Assembly: GCA_028289285.1 (NCBI GenBank)
Contig: JANQRF010000002.1
Span: 1,054,001-1,118,000 of the forward strand
Origin: Alphaproteobacteria bacterium
Lineage (GTDB): Bacteria > Pseudomonadota > Alphaproteobacteria > Micavibrionales > Micavibrionaceae
Direction of reading: 5' to 3'
DNA: 64,000 bases
The first letter of the stretch is position 1. Every line of letters begins with the position of its first letter. Positions 54,676-62,718 of the stretch are shown one piece after another. The notes under the pieces are model-generated. The model worked only from the letters and a program-made list of their open reading frames with translations, searched no databases and had not been told where the DNA came from. Made by a program: the position numbers and the translations under genes.

Positions 54676-54699
54676 CCGCCCGGTGGCATCGAAAACAGG
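54667..54699 (-). repeat. Joint repeat 2 (PVFDATGRMIR coding)
   Basis: 33 bp, 31 identical to 56114-56146 in the 452-residue gene. In both, the reverse complement codes for the end of PVFDATGRMIR. It marks the junction between constant head and variable C-terminus in the full-length gene and the start of the headless GH108 module here. Confidence 0.9.
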
Positions 54700-54707
54700 C
54701 TCTTCCT

Positions 54708-54742
54708 GCTTGTTTTCGTAAGGGGATCAATTTAATATCTTC
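54708..54742 (+). repeat. Upstream direct repeat, copy 2
   Basis: Counterpart of 53531-53565. It lies between joint 2 and the second secreted-protein gene. Confidence 0.85.
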
Positions 54743-54748
54743 ATTATT

Positions 54749-55153
54749 ATGAGGATGCTGCTCTTTCTATTAATCGCCTTTTTTTTAGTTTTGACTGCTC
54801 CGGTGAAAGCAGAAAATCTAACAGCTCAAAAAATTATTCAGTCTTGTAAAAATTTATCACAATCAAATTGGGACAGTGGGATTACATCAAAAATGATGAG
54901 AGGCTCATATGATTACGTGGGTTGTCTTGAATCTGAAATTGAAAAGATGTCGCATAACTTTTTTTTAAAAGAAAAAGATAAAAAGCAATTTATTGACAAT
55001 ATAAAAGATTATAGAGAATCATCTTATTCTGTCTTTTATTCCTTATATAATGGGAATTGTTCTCCTTGTGCAACAATGTATAGAGGAATGCACATAAATA
55101 AATATGCGCATTCCCTGGAAGAAATAATAAAATGGATGATTCAAGAAGAGTAG
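54749..55153 (+). CDS. Secreted cysteine-containing protein (cassette partner 2)
   Basis: 134 residues. Signal peptide MRMLLFLLIAFFLVLTAPVKA, then a mature part with the same layout as the gene at 53571: IIQSC, GCLESEIEKM, then VFYSLYNGNCSPCATMYRG...SLEEII, against INAC, CMEEHI, LYWNFYNAHDECN...AYAKLLEQII. The two are paralogs with their leaders duplicated. It converges on the toxin-like operon at 55208-56785 (55 bp between ends). A periplasmic immunity role is inferred from this plan. Confidence 0.7.
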   Translation: MRMLLFLLIAFFLVLTAPVKAENLTAQKIIQSCKNLSQSNWDSGITSKMMRGSYDYVGCLESEIEKMSHNFFLKEKDKKQFIDNIKDYRESSYSVFYSLYNGNCSPCATMYRGMHINKYAHSLEEIIKWMIQEE

Positions 55154-55207
55154 TACATTAACCTCAAAGTTAAAGAACTCTTATTATCTAAAATCTTTAG
55201 ATCTTAG

Positions 55208-55423
55208 TCATAACGAATATAAAAAATGAAAAGCCGTGAACAGAACAGCAAATACGATCATTCCCAAAATTCCACCACACAAAGCTCCCATTACAAAACC
55301 TGTCCAGGGTGATAGCCCTTTTTTTTTATATTTATAATACCCATATATAGCCGCCAAAAAGGCCGTAACAGCACCAAATAAAAAAGGAAGACCAAACAAT
55401 ATGAAAGGCAGATACACTAACAT
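55208..55423 (-). CDS. Two-TM small membrane protein, candidate immunity to the adjacent C-terminal toxin
   Basis: 71 residues. Two TM segments (about 5-28, and 41-67) joined by a KYKKKGLSPWTG loop. It begins 3 bp after the stop of the 452-residue gene, same strand, so it is translationally coupled to it. Immunity to a periplasm-acting toxin fits size, place and topology, but is unproven. Confidence 0.55.
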   Translation of the reverse strand: MLVYLPFILFGLPFLFGAVTAFLAAIYGYYKYKKKGLSPWTGFVMGALCGGILGMIVFAVLFTAFHFLYSL

Positions 55424-55426
55424 TTT

Positions 55427-56785
55427 CTATTCTTTCTTTGGGTTAATATCCTTCCATGTTAGGCGTGGATTGACTAACTTTCCATCTTTGATTTGTACCG
55501 TACCTGTTACTCTCTGATCCCATTTAGACTCTATATCAAAACTTTTGGCTCTACCCGCTTTCTCCAGAGTTGTAGCGCTGGCACCGCCACTTTGAACAAG
55601 ATCAAAATCATACCTATCTCCCCATTTATGAGATACAACTCCATCAATAAGTATTGTATTACCTTGACGCTTTGCCTGAAAATCACCTTCAGACTTTACA
55701 GAGCTATTTCCAGTTGACAAAATTTCATCTATATCACCCCTTAAAATATGACTTCTTGATGGATCAGTAATTGATTTATCAGGAAAATAACCAACTTTAT
55801 AGTCCCAGTTGTCCCTAATATTAACTTTCTGTCCTTCTTCAAGCTTTAGAAGTTTGGAGCCTACTTTCTGCTTATCGGTAAAGCTCTGAGTAAACCTATC
55901 GCGATTTACCCTTTCACCGTTACGTACAAAAAGTTTTTCACGTGCCTGCTCTCGACCCAGAGTCTTGGTTTTTCCTGAACCATCAAGAAAATGCTCCAGA
56001 TTATCAGCGGCTTCTTTTAATCCATATTTTCGGCCAGTCTCAACATGCTCTCTGTTAACTTTTTCGATTATATCAAGGTATCTTTGCTGCTCATCAGGCT
56101 GAACACCTTCCAACCTAATCATCCGCCCTGTGGCATCGAAAACGGGTTTCCCGGGAGCAGGTTTTTCCTCTGGTGCAGGTTCTGTTTCACTATCTTCAGA
56201 ATCAGAATCTGATTCTTCTTCCGGATCATGCTCTATCTCTTCTGATGTATTATCTTCTCCATTTGAATCACCCTCTGCTTCATTTGCTTCGCCAGGATCA
56301 ACAGCAATAAAATCACCGTCTTCATCACTTTCATCCGGGAAATAATCAAATTCCGGATTATCATCTTCTTTTTCAAGAATGCGGTTATGCCATACCTCTA
56401 TACCTCGTCGGTTTTCATCAGGAATCATTGGCAATTTTCGAAGGGGAGGTGTCGGATCGGTGTCTTTTTTCTCCATAGTGCGGAGTGGAGGCGGTTTATC
56501 CGTATCACGCATAATTAAATGGCGTGGCTCGTCAAACGGGATGTTCTCATCTGACTCAAGCGTTTGCAGAGTTTCTCCACCAGGCTTCATAACACCGTCG
56601 ACTTTTAAGCCTTTGTTTTTTTGATATTTTTTAATTCCATCAAACAGCCCCTTATCCGCGTAGGGTGTCAGACCGTAATCTGGCTTTTTGTAATAGCCGC
56701 GGTGGCGCAACGCATTTTTAATTGTAAGAACATCATGCGGATCGGCGTTAGAATCGGATGATAAGATATTATTTATTTGAAACAT
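55427..56785 (-). CDS. Peptidoglycan-binding polymorphic protein with joint motif and variable C-terminus (cassette toxin 1)
   Basis: 452 residues. Residues about 15-75 are a PG_binding_1-type domain (DVLTIKNALRHRGYY, then DGIKKYQKNKGLKVDGVMKPGG). A proline-rich linker has a tandem DTDxPPPLR-like unit; 137-212 is strongly acidic. The joint PVFDATGRMIR lies at 214-224. The remaining 228 residues form a variable domain. Its strand-rich end has GDRYDFD near 375, faintly like the DxYD of colicin M-type lipid II hydrolases, but no trailing His; not reliable. No signal peptide. Sits between scaffold and capsid in the virion operon. Confidence 0.7.
   Translation of the reverse strand: MFQINNILSSDSNADPHDVLTIKNALRHRGYYKKPDYGLTPYADKGLFDGIKKYQKNKGLKVDGVMKPGGETLQTLESDENIPFDEPRHLIMRDTDKPPPLRTMEKKDTDPTPPLRKLPMIPDENRRGIEVWHNRILEKEDDNPEFDYFPDESDEDGDFIAVDPGEANEAEGDSNGEDNTSEEIEHDPEEESDSDSEDSETEPAPEEKPAPGKPVFDATGRMIRLEGVQPDEQQRYLDIIEKVNREHVETGRKYGLKEAADNLEHFLDGSGKTKTLGREQAREKLFVRNGERVNRDRFTQSFTDKQKVGSKLLKLEEGQKVNIRDNWDYKVGYFPDKSITDPSRSHILRGDIDEILSTGNSSVKSEGDFQAKRQGNTILIDGVVSHKWGDRYDFDLVQSGGASATTLEKAGRAKSFDIESKWDQRVTGTVQIKDGKLVNPRLTWKDINPKKE
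56114..56146 (-). repeat. Joint repeat 1 in the full-length gene
   Basis: 33 bp coding for the PVFDATGRMIR joint; 31 of 33 identical to 54667-54699 despite unrelated coding sequence further downstream, the sign of a recombination junction. Confidence 0.9.
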
Positions 56786-56840
56786 AAAAACCTCCTGAGG
56801 AAAAAAAGTTCTCCTTCCTGGGAAGGAGAACTTTCAATAA

Positions 56841-57476
56841 TTAGCTATAGAGTTTTTGAAACCCTTCGGTGACTTTTGCGATAAAAGACGGGTCGCGGTC
56901 GCGCCAGTATTTCGGGTCGCGCATCATGGATTGCAATTCCATTTCAGCGCCACTTGCACCGGTTTGTGTTTCAGACGATCCAACGCCGGGCTCTTCACCC
57001 TTCATCATATTATGAAGCGCAAGTACACCCTCATAGGAACTGGCCAGCGTATCAAGCACATCTTCAGGCAAATTCTTTTGGCCAAATGCCAGAAGCTGTC
57101 GGGACATTTCAGCCCATTTTTCAGGTCCGCCGAAGTGATTATTCAGCTTTTCAACCTCCCGATCCGCTTCATAGTCAGACGCCATTTGGACAATCATCGG
57201 CACCATTTTTTCAGCCGCCAGATCGTAAATGAACTGTACCTGATCCTGCGTGAAGCCTTTTTCATGAAGGCGTTCGTTCAGCGCCTCATCTGCATCGAAC
57301 AGCCCGTGCTCACAATCAACGCAATATTCTTTTGCACTTTTCGGTGGGCGCGGCTGTTTTGAAAATCTCTGCTCCAACTCAGTGTAGGATTTAGCGAGGT
57401 TATCAATGTTAACTTCGCCTGTTTCCGGGTTTTTGAATTTCTCTGGGATAGATGTTTCTAAGATATTTTCAGTCAT
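56841..57476 (-). CDS. Capsid assembly scaffolding protein
   Basis: 211 residues, acidic and helical. PEKFKNPETGEVNIDNLAKSYTELEQRFS is the typical opening of podovirus scaffold proteins; FIYDLAAEKMVPMIVQMASDYEADREVEKL and the C-terminal RDPKYWRDRDPSFIAKVTEGFQKLY fit too. It guides capsid assembly and is lost from mature heads. It lies between the Bbp19-like gene and the cargo island. Confidence 0.88.
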   Translation of the reverse strand: MTENILETSIPEKFKNPETGEVNIDNLAKSYTELEQRFSKQPRPPKSAKEYCVDCEHGLFDADEALNERLHEKGFTQDQVQFIYDLAAEKMVPMIVQMASDYEADREVEKLNNHFGGPEKWAEMSRQLLAFGQKNLPEDVLDTLASSYEGVLALHNMMKGEEPGVGSSETQTGASGAEMELQSMMRDPKYWRDRDPSFIAKVTEGFQKLYS

Positions 57477-57510
57477 ATGTTTCTCCTTTGATTAAAAGTA
57501 GCGTTAAAAA

Positions 57511-57786
57511 TTAATTTGACCGACCGCGGTCGATCATGCGCATGATATTGGCCACAAGCGCCCGCTGCCCTTCGGTAAAACGGATTTGTTCATCCGGCGT
57601 GGCACCGCCTTGCGCCCGGTGAAAGGTCATTACCTGCAGCCAGGCCAGCGCCTTTTTTCCATCTTCTGTTGAAAAAAGACGGGTGAAAATCCGCTCAATT
57701 TCTTTTTGTTCAAGCTTTGAAATATGCGCCGTATAGGCAAGCCCGTTTACAGACTCCGCCAGATTTTGTTTTGATTTAAAGAGCAT
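57511..57786 (-). CDS. Bbp19-like small phage protein
   Basis: 91 residues. IERIFTRLFSTEDGKKALAWLQVMTFHRA, then FTEGQRALVANIMRMI, is the Bbp19 family pattern seen between portal and scaffold in Bordetella BPP-1-type podoviruses. Function not defined. It overlaps the portal gene by 11 bp. Confidence 0.75.
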   Translation of the reverse strand: MLFKSKQNLAESVNGLAYTAHISKLEQKEIERIFTRLFSTEDGKKALAWLQVMTFHRAQGGATPDEQIRFTEGQRALVANIMRMIDRGRSN

Positions 57787-59311
57787 TATCTTGTCCTTCT
57801 TCTAATTGTTGATCCGGCATGACCGGCAGGGGAATTTCTTTACGGATCAGATCACTTGGCACGCCAAGCGCTTCCCCAAGAAATCGTGCGGCGCGTTGCA
57901 TATCCACGCTCATGGACGCTTCAGGTCCCATAGCGATAACGGAATCAATCCATGTCAGTGTATTCTGGACAGAGCGCTGCCCTTGCGCGCGGGCAAGCGG
58001 TGATCTGTAATCCAGAACGACATAACGTCCATCCAGAGCAATATCCGGAATCTCTCCGCGGCGGCGCAGGATCGTGAAAGCGCGTTTAACAAGCGGCGTT
58101 AGAAGTTCCGATTGTAAACGCCCATAAGTCGCCCCAAGAATAAGGGCCATCTCGGCAGAACGTTCCAGTACTTCGGTCGCCGTCATGCGGCGGTTATTCA
58201 TTTGCCCAAGCTTATCCGCCAAAAGTGCATGCCGTATCCGGCTACGCAAATCATTTAGTACAAGTTCAGACACATCAAACCGGGCGGGCATTTCTAGCGG
58301 CTTAAGTCCTTGCGATCCAACAGCCTTTGGAATAATGGCCCCAGGCACCAACTCAACATTGGCTGGATTCAAAACGCCGTCATCATCGGCCTGCCAGATC
58401 CCGGTCACAGAAATAGAGGCATTCTTAAGAATGAGCTCAACAACCTTATTCGCTGTCTTGATATCCGGCAAAGCTTTCATGACCGGTGAACGCCCATAAA
58501 TTTCTCCGGGAGATTTCATCCAACGGAATGAAATTGCAGGGTTACTTGCAAAGCGTCCTTCGGTCAGCGGTGTTTTTTGCCCGTCTTCCAAAAGCAGGGC
58601 TGTGAAGTTATAAATCCCCTGCTCCGGTATAATGGATTCCAAAACTTTAAACCGTGCCTGCGGATCTTTTTCCCCTGCACTCAGGACCTGCGCAGGAATT
58701 TCTGCCAGAGGGTAACGGGATTGAATTTGATCCAGCGTCAACTCAATTTCCCGGAAGGTACTATCCAGAAACCCGGACTCCCCTTCTTCTAAAATAGCAT
58801 GGCGCAAAGGCACGGCTGTAAATTTAAAAGCCGAAAACGCACCCGGCTCTTCTTCTTCAAATAAAAGCGTAGCCGTGCCACCGACCACAAGATCCAGAAA
58901 ACATTGATGTAACTCGACACTGAAATTGGAGCGGTCAAAATGCGCCTGAATAATCTTGGCTGTTTCTTCCAAAACAGGTGCCAGGCTTTCAGCTTCGGCA
59001 GACGTCAAATCAGGCCCCGGTTTAAATCCAAACCACTGCGTCCAGGGCGGTGTTAAATTTCCCAACAGGCTTGCAGCAAGCTGGTCAACTGCATCCAGAG
59101 CCGTACCATCATAAAGACGATCCGATTTCTTACCCCCCGGAATAGAGGAAAAAAGAAAATCACCGCGCTGCGGCAAGGCATAATCATAGCATTCCTGCCA
59201 ATGCGTTTCCCAATGGTCGCGGCGCTGCTTAGCTTTATTATAGCGGTCAATCAAATAGGTATAATCTACTTGCGGCGAATCCGGTGATTGCAAAATATTT
59301 AAATCTGTCAT
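57776..59311 (-). CDS. Head-to-tail connector (portal) protein, T7-like
   Basis: 511 residues. Starts YTYLIDRYNKAKQRRDHWETHWQECYDYALPQRG, then SDRLYDGTALDAVDQLAASLLGNLTPP, the hallmark of T7 gp8-type portals; GRSPVMKALPDIKTANKVVELILKNASI and NNRRMTATEVLERSAEMALILG follow. It forms the ring through which DNA is packaged. Almost full family length. Confidence 0.93.
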   Translation of the reverse strand: MTDLNILQSPDSPQVDYTYLIDRYNKAKQRRDHWETHWQECYDYALPQRGDFLFSSIPGGKKSDRLYDGTALDAVDQLAASLLGNLTPPWTQWFGFKPGPDLTSAEAESLAPVLEETAKIIQAHFDRSNFSVELHQCFLDLVVGGTATLLFEEEEPGAFSAFKFTAVPLRHAILEEGESGFLDSTFREIELTLDQIQSRYPLAEIPAQVLSAGEKDPQARFKVLESIIPEQGIYNFTALLLEDGQKTPLTEGRFASNPAISFRWMKSPGEIYGRSPVMKALPDIKTANKVVELILKNASISVTGIWQADDDGVLNPANVELVPGAIIPKAVGSQGLKPLEMPARFDVSELVLNDLRSRIRHALLADKLGQMNNRRMTATEVLERSAEMALILGATYGRLQSELLTPLVKRAFTILRRRGEIPDIALDGRYVVLDYRSPLARAQGQRSVQNTLTWIDSVIAMGPEASMSVDMQRAARFLGEALGVPSDLIRKEIPLPVMPDQQLEEGQDNAL

Positions 59312-59313
59312 GT

Positions 59314-59589
59314 TTATTCTCCTAAAAGGCTTTTGCGTTGTGGTGCATTGTCGGATAATCCGAGCACGCCCCGAAACCCGCTCAAGACGGTTCCAAACCG
59401 GCTGCGGTCACGTTGTAAAAGATTCTGCGTGCGGGTTTCAGATCTTTGTTCATCCGTTACTGCTGACGATGTTTCAGATGATTGGTTTTCATCTGAAGCA
59501 GATGGCGTGTTTGTTGAGGTTGTCTGCGCAGGCACATACACAATTTGCGGCTGCGTTGGTGCGCGCGGTGATACGGTACGGCTACCCAT
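59314..59589 (-). CDS. Small disordered phage protein
   Basis: 91 residues, Ser/Thr/Gln-rich and predicted disordered, with a short helix at the end (FGTVLSGFRGVLGLSD). It lies 3 bp before the portal gene. Family not recognised. Confidence 0.55.
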   Translation of the reverse strand: MGSRTVSPRAPTQPQIVYVPAQTTSTNTPSASDENQSSETSSAVTDEQRSETRTQNLLQRDRSRFGTVLSGFRGVLGLSDNAPQRKSLLGE

Positions 59590-59605
59590 GATATAAACTC
59601 CTTTG

Positions 59606-60025
59606 TTAAACTGTTTGAAAATATTTGTAATCGGCGCCCGATAAAAATTTATAGAGCTGCCATGGGGTCAAAATGAACCGCCTGTGAAGACCAAGAAGCC
59701 TTTTGACGGCTTCCACGCAGGTAAACAACATAAACGGCGCCGGTGTCTTAATATTACGCTGAATAAAAGCGGGCACGACGGTCATCCCCCTGCGGGAAAG
59801 CCAATCGGGTAAATCAAAATCGGTTGGCACGTGATGATGTACAGCCACTTCCGTGACATGCGAGAGAGGGTCGATACTCGTCCAGCGTTCACCATCATTG
59901 ATAAGCACATAGCAATGCCGAAAGCCGGGCTTTAAACATTTCAACCAGGTCAGATCCGTTTGCCCGCTAAAAACCACCCAGGCTTTTTGGACGCTTAAAG
60001 AAGTTATTGCAAAATCATTGCTCAC
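59606..60025 (-). CDS. Unknown early virion-operon protein
   Basis: 139 residues from a GTG start at 60025, chosen because GGAGG lies 6 bp before it; a longer ATG start would overlap the upstream gene deeply. It carries WVVFSGQTDLTWLKCLKPGFRHCYVLINDG and DPLSHVTEV; the conserved-looking C-x(n)-H-C may hint at a peptidase-like fold, but no family is claimed. Overlaps the preceding gene by 11 bp. Confidence 0.6.
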   Translation of the reverse strand: MSNDFAITSLSVQKAWVVFSGQTDLTWLKCLKPGFRHCYVLINDGERWTSIDPLSHVTEVAVHHHVPTDFDLPDWLSRRGMTVVPAFIQRNIKTPAPFMLFTCVEAVKRLLGLHRRFILTPWQLYKFLSGADYKYFQTV

Positions 60026-60479
60026 AACAAACCTCCATTTTTTGTGTTTGATCGTAAACAACAGCCCCATGCGCCCAGAATTTATTTGGATGCGGTGTCG
60101 ATAATGTTTTTCCGCGGACAATATTTTTGCGGACAAGGGCAGGCTCTAATCGCTCCAGCGCTTCCTTCCAAAGCTTATGTGCACGAACTTCCTTTGACCG
60201 GCGCGGATCGGGCGGCATTTGACGCCGTCCGTAATGGCGCAATACCAAAAGATGATCCATCGTCAGGCGACGATCCCGGTAGAGGCGGTTTAGAATATTT
60301 AGAATATCAGACGGTTCGCACGGGCGTGGCGTTATCCCCAAACCGCTGACAAAACGCGCACCGTCATTGCGCGCCTGCTGGGCCAAGATAAACCAGAACC
60401 AGGCTTCCACCGCATTTTCAAACGGCACGCTTTTCGTTGTGACACTTGGTTTTGGCGTGTATTTATGCTTGTCTGACAT
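60015..60479 (-). CDS. Unknown first gene of the virion operon
   Basis: 154 residues from ATG 60479, with GGGGGTGG 5 bp before it; ATG 60494 is an alternative. Basic and helical, with YRDRRLTMDHLLVLRHYGRRQMPPDP, a possible nucleic-acid-binding helix, and AHKLWKEALERLE. Being first after the SOS-type promoter, it may be regulatory or packaging-related; no family recognised. Confidence 0.6.
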   Translation of the reverse strand: MSDKHKYTPKPSVTTKSVPFENAVEAWFWFILAQQARNDGARFVSGLGITPRPCEPSDILNILNRLYRDRRLTMDHLLVLRHYGRRQMPPDPRRSKEVRAHKLWKEALERLEPALVRKNIVRGKTLSTPHPNKFWAHGAVVYDQTQKMEVCCEQ

Positions 60480-60516
60480 GGATACCACCCCCATTTAACT
60501 GTTTACAGACCTATTT

Positions 60517-60563
60517 GTTCTCTTTATGTTCTCATTTATGGGGTATATTTTAGCCCCTGTCAA
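60517..60563 (-). promoter_or_regulatory. SOS-type promoter of the virion cluster with LexA box
   Basis: On the minus strand, TTGACA (60558-60563), a 17-bp spacer, and CATAAA (60535-60540). Just downstream lies GTTC-N7-GTTC on the plus strand (GTTC at 60517-60520 and 60528-60531), the alphaproteobacterial LexA operator. It would overlap the transcription start, so LexA would block it until DNA damage. Confidence 0.8.
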
Positions 60564-60599
60564 GCATTTTTAGGAATATTTTCTTAATGTGCATATGAA

Positions 60600-60619
60600 T
60601 GTAGGATGATATACCTACA
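60600..60619. promoter_or_regulatory. Inverted repeat TGTAGG-N8-CCTACA, possible operator of the S24 repressor
   Basis: Six-bp perfect arms (60600-60605 and 60614-60619) end 6 bp before the repressor ATG, where a repressor could control its own gene. No ribosome site precedes this ATG, so the message may be leaderless. Inference from symmetry and position. Confidence 0.5.
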
Positions 60620-60625
60620 CTCACT

Positions 60626-61282
60626 ATGTTAACGCATGAGAATATATGGAGCGCTGTAGACCGTCTTGCGGCAGCTTTCGGCTATTCTCCCTCCGGGCTG
60701 GCCAAACAGGCAGGGCTGGACCCGACATCCTTTAACAAAAGCAAACGCATTGGCCCGGACGGCAAACCACGCTGGCCGTCTACGGAAAGCATCTCACGTA
60801 TTTTAAATGCAACGGGTGCAACCATGAGTGATTTTCTGGCTTTGCTGGATGCAGAAGGTGAGATTGGCCCGAAGCGTAAAAAAGCGAAAACAGGAAAGAT
60901 TCCGCTCATTGGTTTTGCACAGGCAGGCAAAGACGGGTTCTTTGATGAAGACGGATATCCCGATGGCGATGCCTGGGATGAGATTGAGTTTCCAGATAAG
61001 CAGATGGGTTGGAGCAATGTTTATGCGCTTGAAGTCAGTGGTAATTCGATGGAGCCGCTTTACCGGGACGGAGATATTATGATTGCCTCTCCAGCCTCTT
61101 CCATTCGTAAAGGTGATCGTATTATTGTCAGAACAATAGATGGAAATGTTTTAGCCAAAGAAGTTGTAAAACAATCTGCACGCAAATTGGATTTACGCTC
61201 TCTTAACCCAAAACATGAGGATTTATCTTTTACAATTAAAGATATCTCCTGGATGGCCCGCATTATATGGATTAGCCAATAA
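60626..61282 (+). CDS. CI/LexA-like repressor with S24 peptidase domain
   Basis: 218 residues. N-terminal helix-turn-helix-like part (VDRLAAAFGYSPSGLAKQAGLDPTSFNKSKR). The C-terminal S24 domain has the self-cleavage site A100-G101 (FAQAGKDG), nucleophile S141 (VSGNSMEPLY) and catalytic K178 (GNVLAKEV). RecA-triggered autocleavage is the family mode. It is divergent from the virion operon with the shared promoter region between, so it is the likely lysogeny-type repressor of that cluster. It might instead be a host regulator next to pyrE. Confidence 0.88.
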   Translation: MLTHENIWSAVDRLAAAFGYSPSGLAKQAGLDPTSFNKSKRIGPDGKPRWPSTESISRILNATGATMSDFLALLDAEGEIGPKRKKAKTGKIPLIGFAQAGKDGFFDEDGYPDGDAWDEIEFPDKQMGWSNVYALEVSGNSMEPLYRDGDIMIASPASSIRKGDRIIVRTIDGNVLAKEVVKQSARKLDLRSLNPKHEDLSFTIKDISWMARIIWISQ

Positions 61283-61298
61283 ATAAAAGGAAAAACAC

Positions 61299-61964
61299 AT
61301 GAACACAAAAGACATTGCAAAAAACGCCGCAAAAATTTTACTGGATACACAATCCGTCATGTTCAATGCAGAGCAGCCTTTCACCTATACATCAGGCGCT
61401 ATCGGTCCTGTTTACGTGGATTGCAGACGCCTTATTTCTTTCCCGGAAGAACGCAATAAACTGATGGGCTTTGCGCAGGATATCTTGAAAGACCTGGAAA
61501 TAGATTATATTGCGGGTGGAGAAACAGCAGGCATTCCCTATGCTGCTTTTTTGTCGGAGCGTATGAATAAGCCAATGCTCTATGTACGCAAAAAACCAAA
61601 AGGCTTTGGCCGCATGGCGCAGATTGAAGGGTTTTTTGAAGAAGGCTCAAATCCGAATGTCCTTCTTGTTGAGGACCTTCAGCGTGACGGCGGCAGCAAA
61701 GTGCCTTTTGTTGAAGCCTTGCGCGAAGCTGGCGCACGCGTGACAGATTCTTTTGTTGTGTTTCATTACGGCACATTTCCAAAAAGTGAAGAGCGCATGA
61801 AAGAACTTGAAATTAATTTACATGCGCTTGCGACCTGGTGGGATGTTTTAGAGATTGCAAAAGAAGAAAACTATTTTGATGCTGCCACAATAGAATCTGT
61901 TGAATTTTTCTTAAAAGAGCCGGATGAATGGGCAGCTCAAAACGCGGATAAAGCCCATGGCTAA
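61299..61964 (+). CDS. pyrE: Orotate phosphoribosyltransferase
   Basis: 221 residues. PRTase motif VLLVEDLQRDGGSKV, preceded by TSGAIGPVYVDCRRL and YVRKKPKGFG. Makes OMP from orotate and PRPP in pyrimidine synthesis. An AAAGGA site precedes the ATG. It marks the right border beyond the repressor gene. Confidence 0.93.
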   Translation: MNTKDIAKNAAKILLDTQSVMFNAEQPFTYTSGAIGPVYVDCRRLISFPEERNKLMGFAQDILKDLEIDYIAGGETAGIPYAAFLSERMNKPMLYVRKKPKGFGRMAQIEGFFEEGSNPNVLLVEDLQRDGGSKVPFVEALREAGARVTDSFVVFHYGTFPKSEERMKELEINLHALATWWDVLEIAKEENYFDAATIESVEFFLKEPDEWAAQNADKAHG

Positions 61965-62718
61965 ATTCTGCTTTTTTGCCTCTGAGACATATGAGGCACA
62001 AGAATCGCTTAAAACGCTGGAACAAAAATACGGTTCCACCCCTGCAGATCAATCCGACACTATCATTGTTCTGGGCGGGGACGGCACCATGCTTGAAACG
62101 CTCCATAAAACACATGAACTTAATAGACCGGTCTATGGCATGAATTTAGGCTCGGTTGGGTTTTTAATGAATCCATATAATCCGGACGATCTTGAAAAGC
62201 GCCTGGATAAGTCCGGAAAGGTTGATATCTATCCGCTGCGTATGAAAGTAACGGATAAAGATAACAAAAACTATGATGCAATTGCCTTTAATGAAGTTTC
62301 CCTGCTGCGCCAGACCCGCCAGGCAGCCAAACTGAAGATCGGCGTGGATAATGTTGAACGTATCCCTGAGCTTATTTGTGATGGTATTTTAGTCTCCACC
62401 CCTGCCGGCAGTACAGCTTACAATTTGTCTGCACGTGGGCCAATTTTACCTTTAAGCGCAAATGTATTGGCCCTGACACCGATCAGTGCGTTTCGTCCGC
62501 GCCGCTGGCATGGCGCCCTTTTACCGCGCCATGTATCTGTCAAAATAGATGTACTTGAACATGACAAACGCCCGGTCAGCGCGACTGCTGATTTTACTGA
62601 AATCCGGGATGTTAAAACTGTTGAAATTCATCAGTCCCGCTCGATTGGAAGCACACTTCTCTTTGACCCCGACCACCATCTTGAAGAGCGAATTTTAAAA
62701 GAACAATTTACAAGTTAA
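61957..62718 (+). CDS. nadK: NAD kinase
   Basis: 253 residues from ATG 61957, which overlaps the pyrE stop by 8 bp; an in-frame ATG at 61924 lies inside pyrE and is less likely. [13 protein letters not shown] (the GGDGT motif), [18 protein letters not shown] and [17 protein letters not shown] are present. Phosphorylates NAD to NADP. Cotranscribed with pyrE. Confidence 0.95.
   Translation: MAKFCFFASETYEAQESLKTLEQKYGSTPADQSDTIIVLGGDGTMLETLHKTHELNRPVYGMNLGSVGFLMNPYNPDDLEKRLDKSGKVDIYPLRMKVTDKDNKNYDAIAFNEVSLLRQTRQAAKLKIGVDNVERIPELICDGILVSTPAGSTAYNLSARGPILPLSANVLALTPISAFRPRRWHGALLPRHVSVKIDVLEHDKRPVSATADFTEIRDVKTVEIHQSRSIGSTLLFDPDHHLEERILKEQFTS

Noticed and set aside
56130..56345. Serine-rich plus-strand frame
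   Set aside because: It is the mirror of the Glu/Asp-rich linker of the 452-residue gene; acidic codons read as Ser on the other strand.
54019..56785. Reading the GH108 and 452-residue proteins simply as virion ejection lysozymes
   Set aside because: The missing head, shared joint and paired secreted paralogs are not explained by this, although a virion role for either protein stays possible and is stated in the finding.
42593..61290. Attachment-site direct repeats flanking the virion cluster
   Set aside because: I compared the sequences around both borders by eye and saw no shared repeat and no tRNA. A computed search could still find one.
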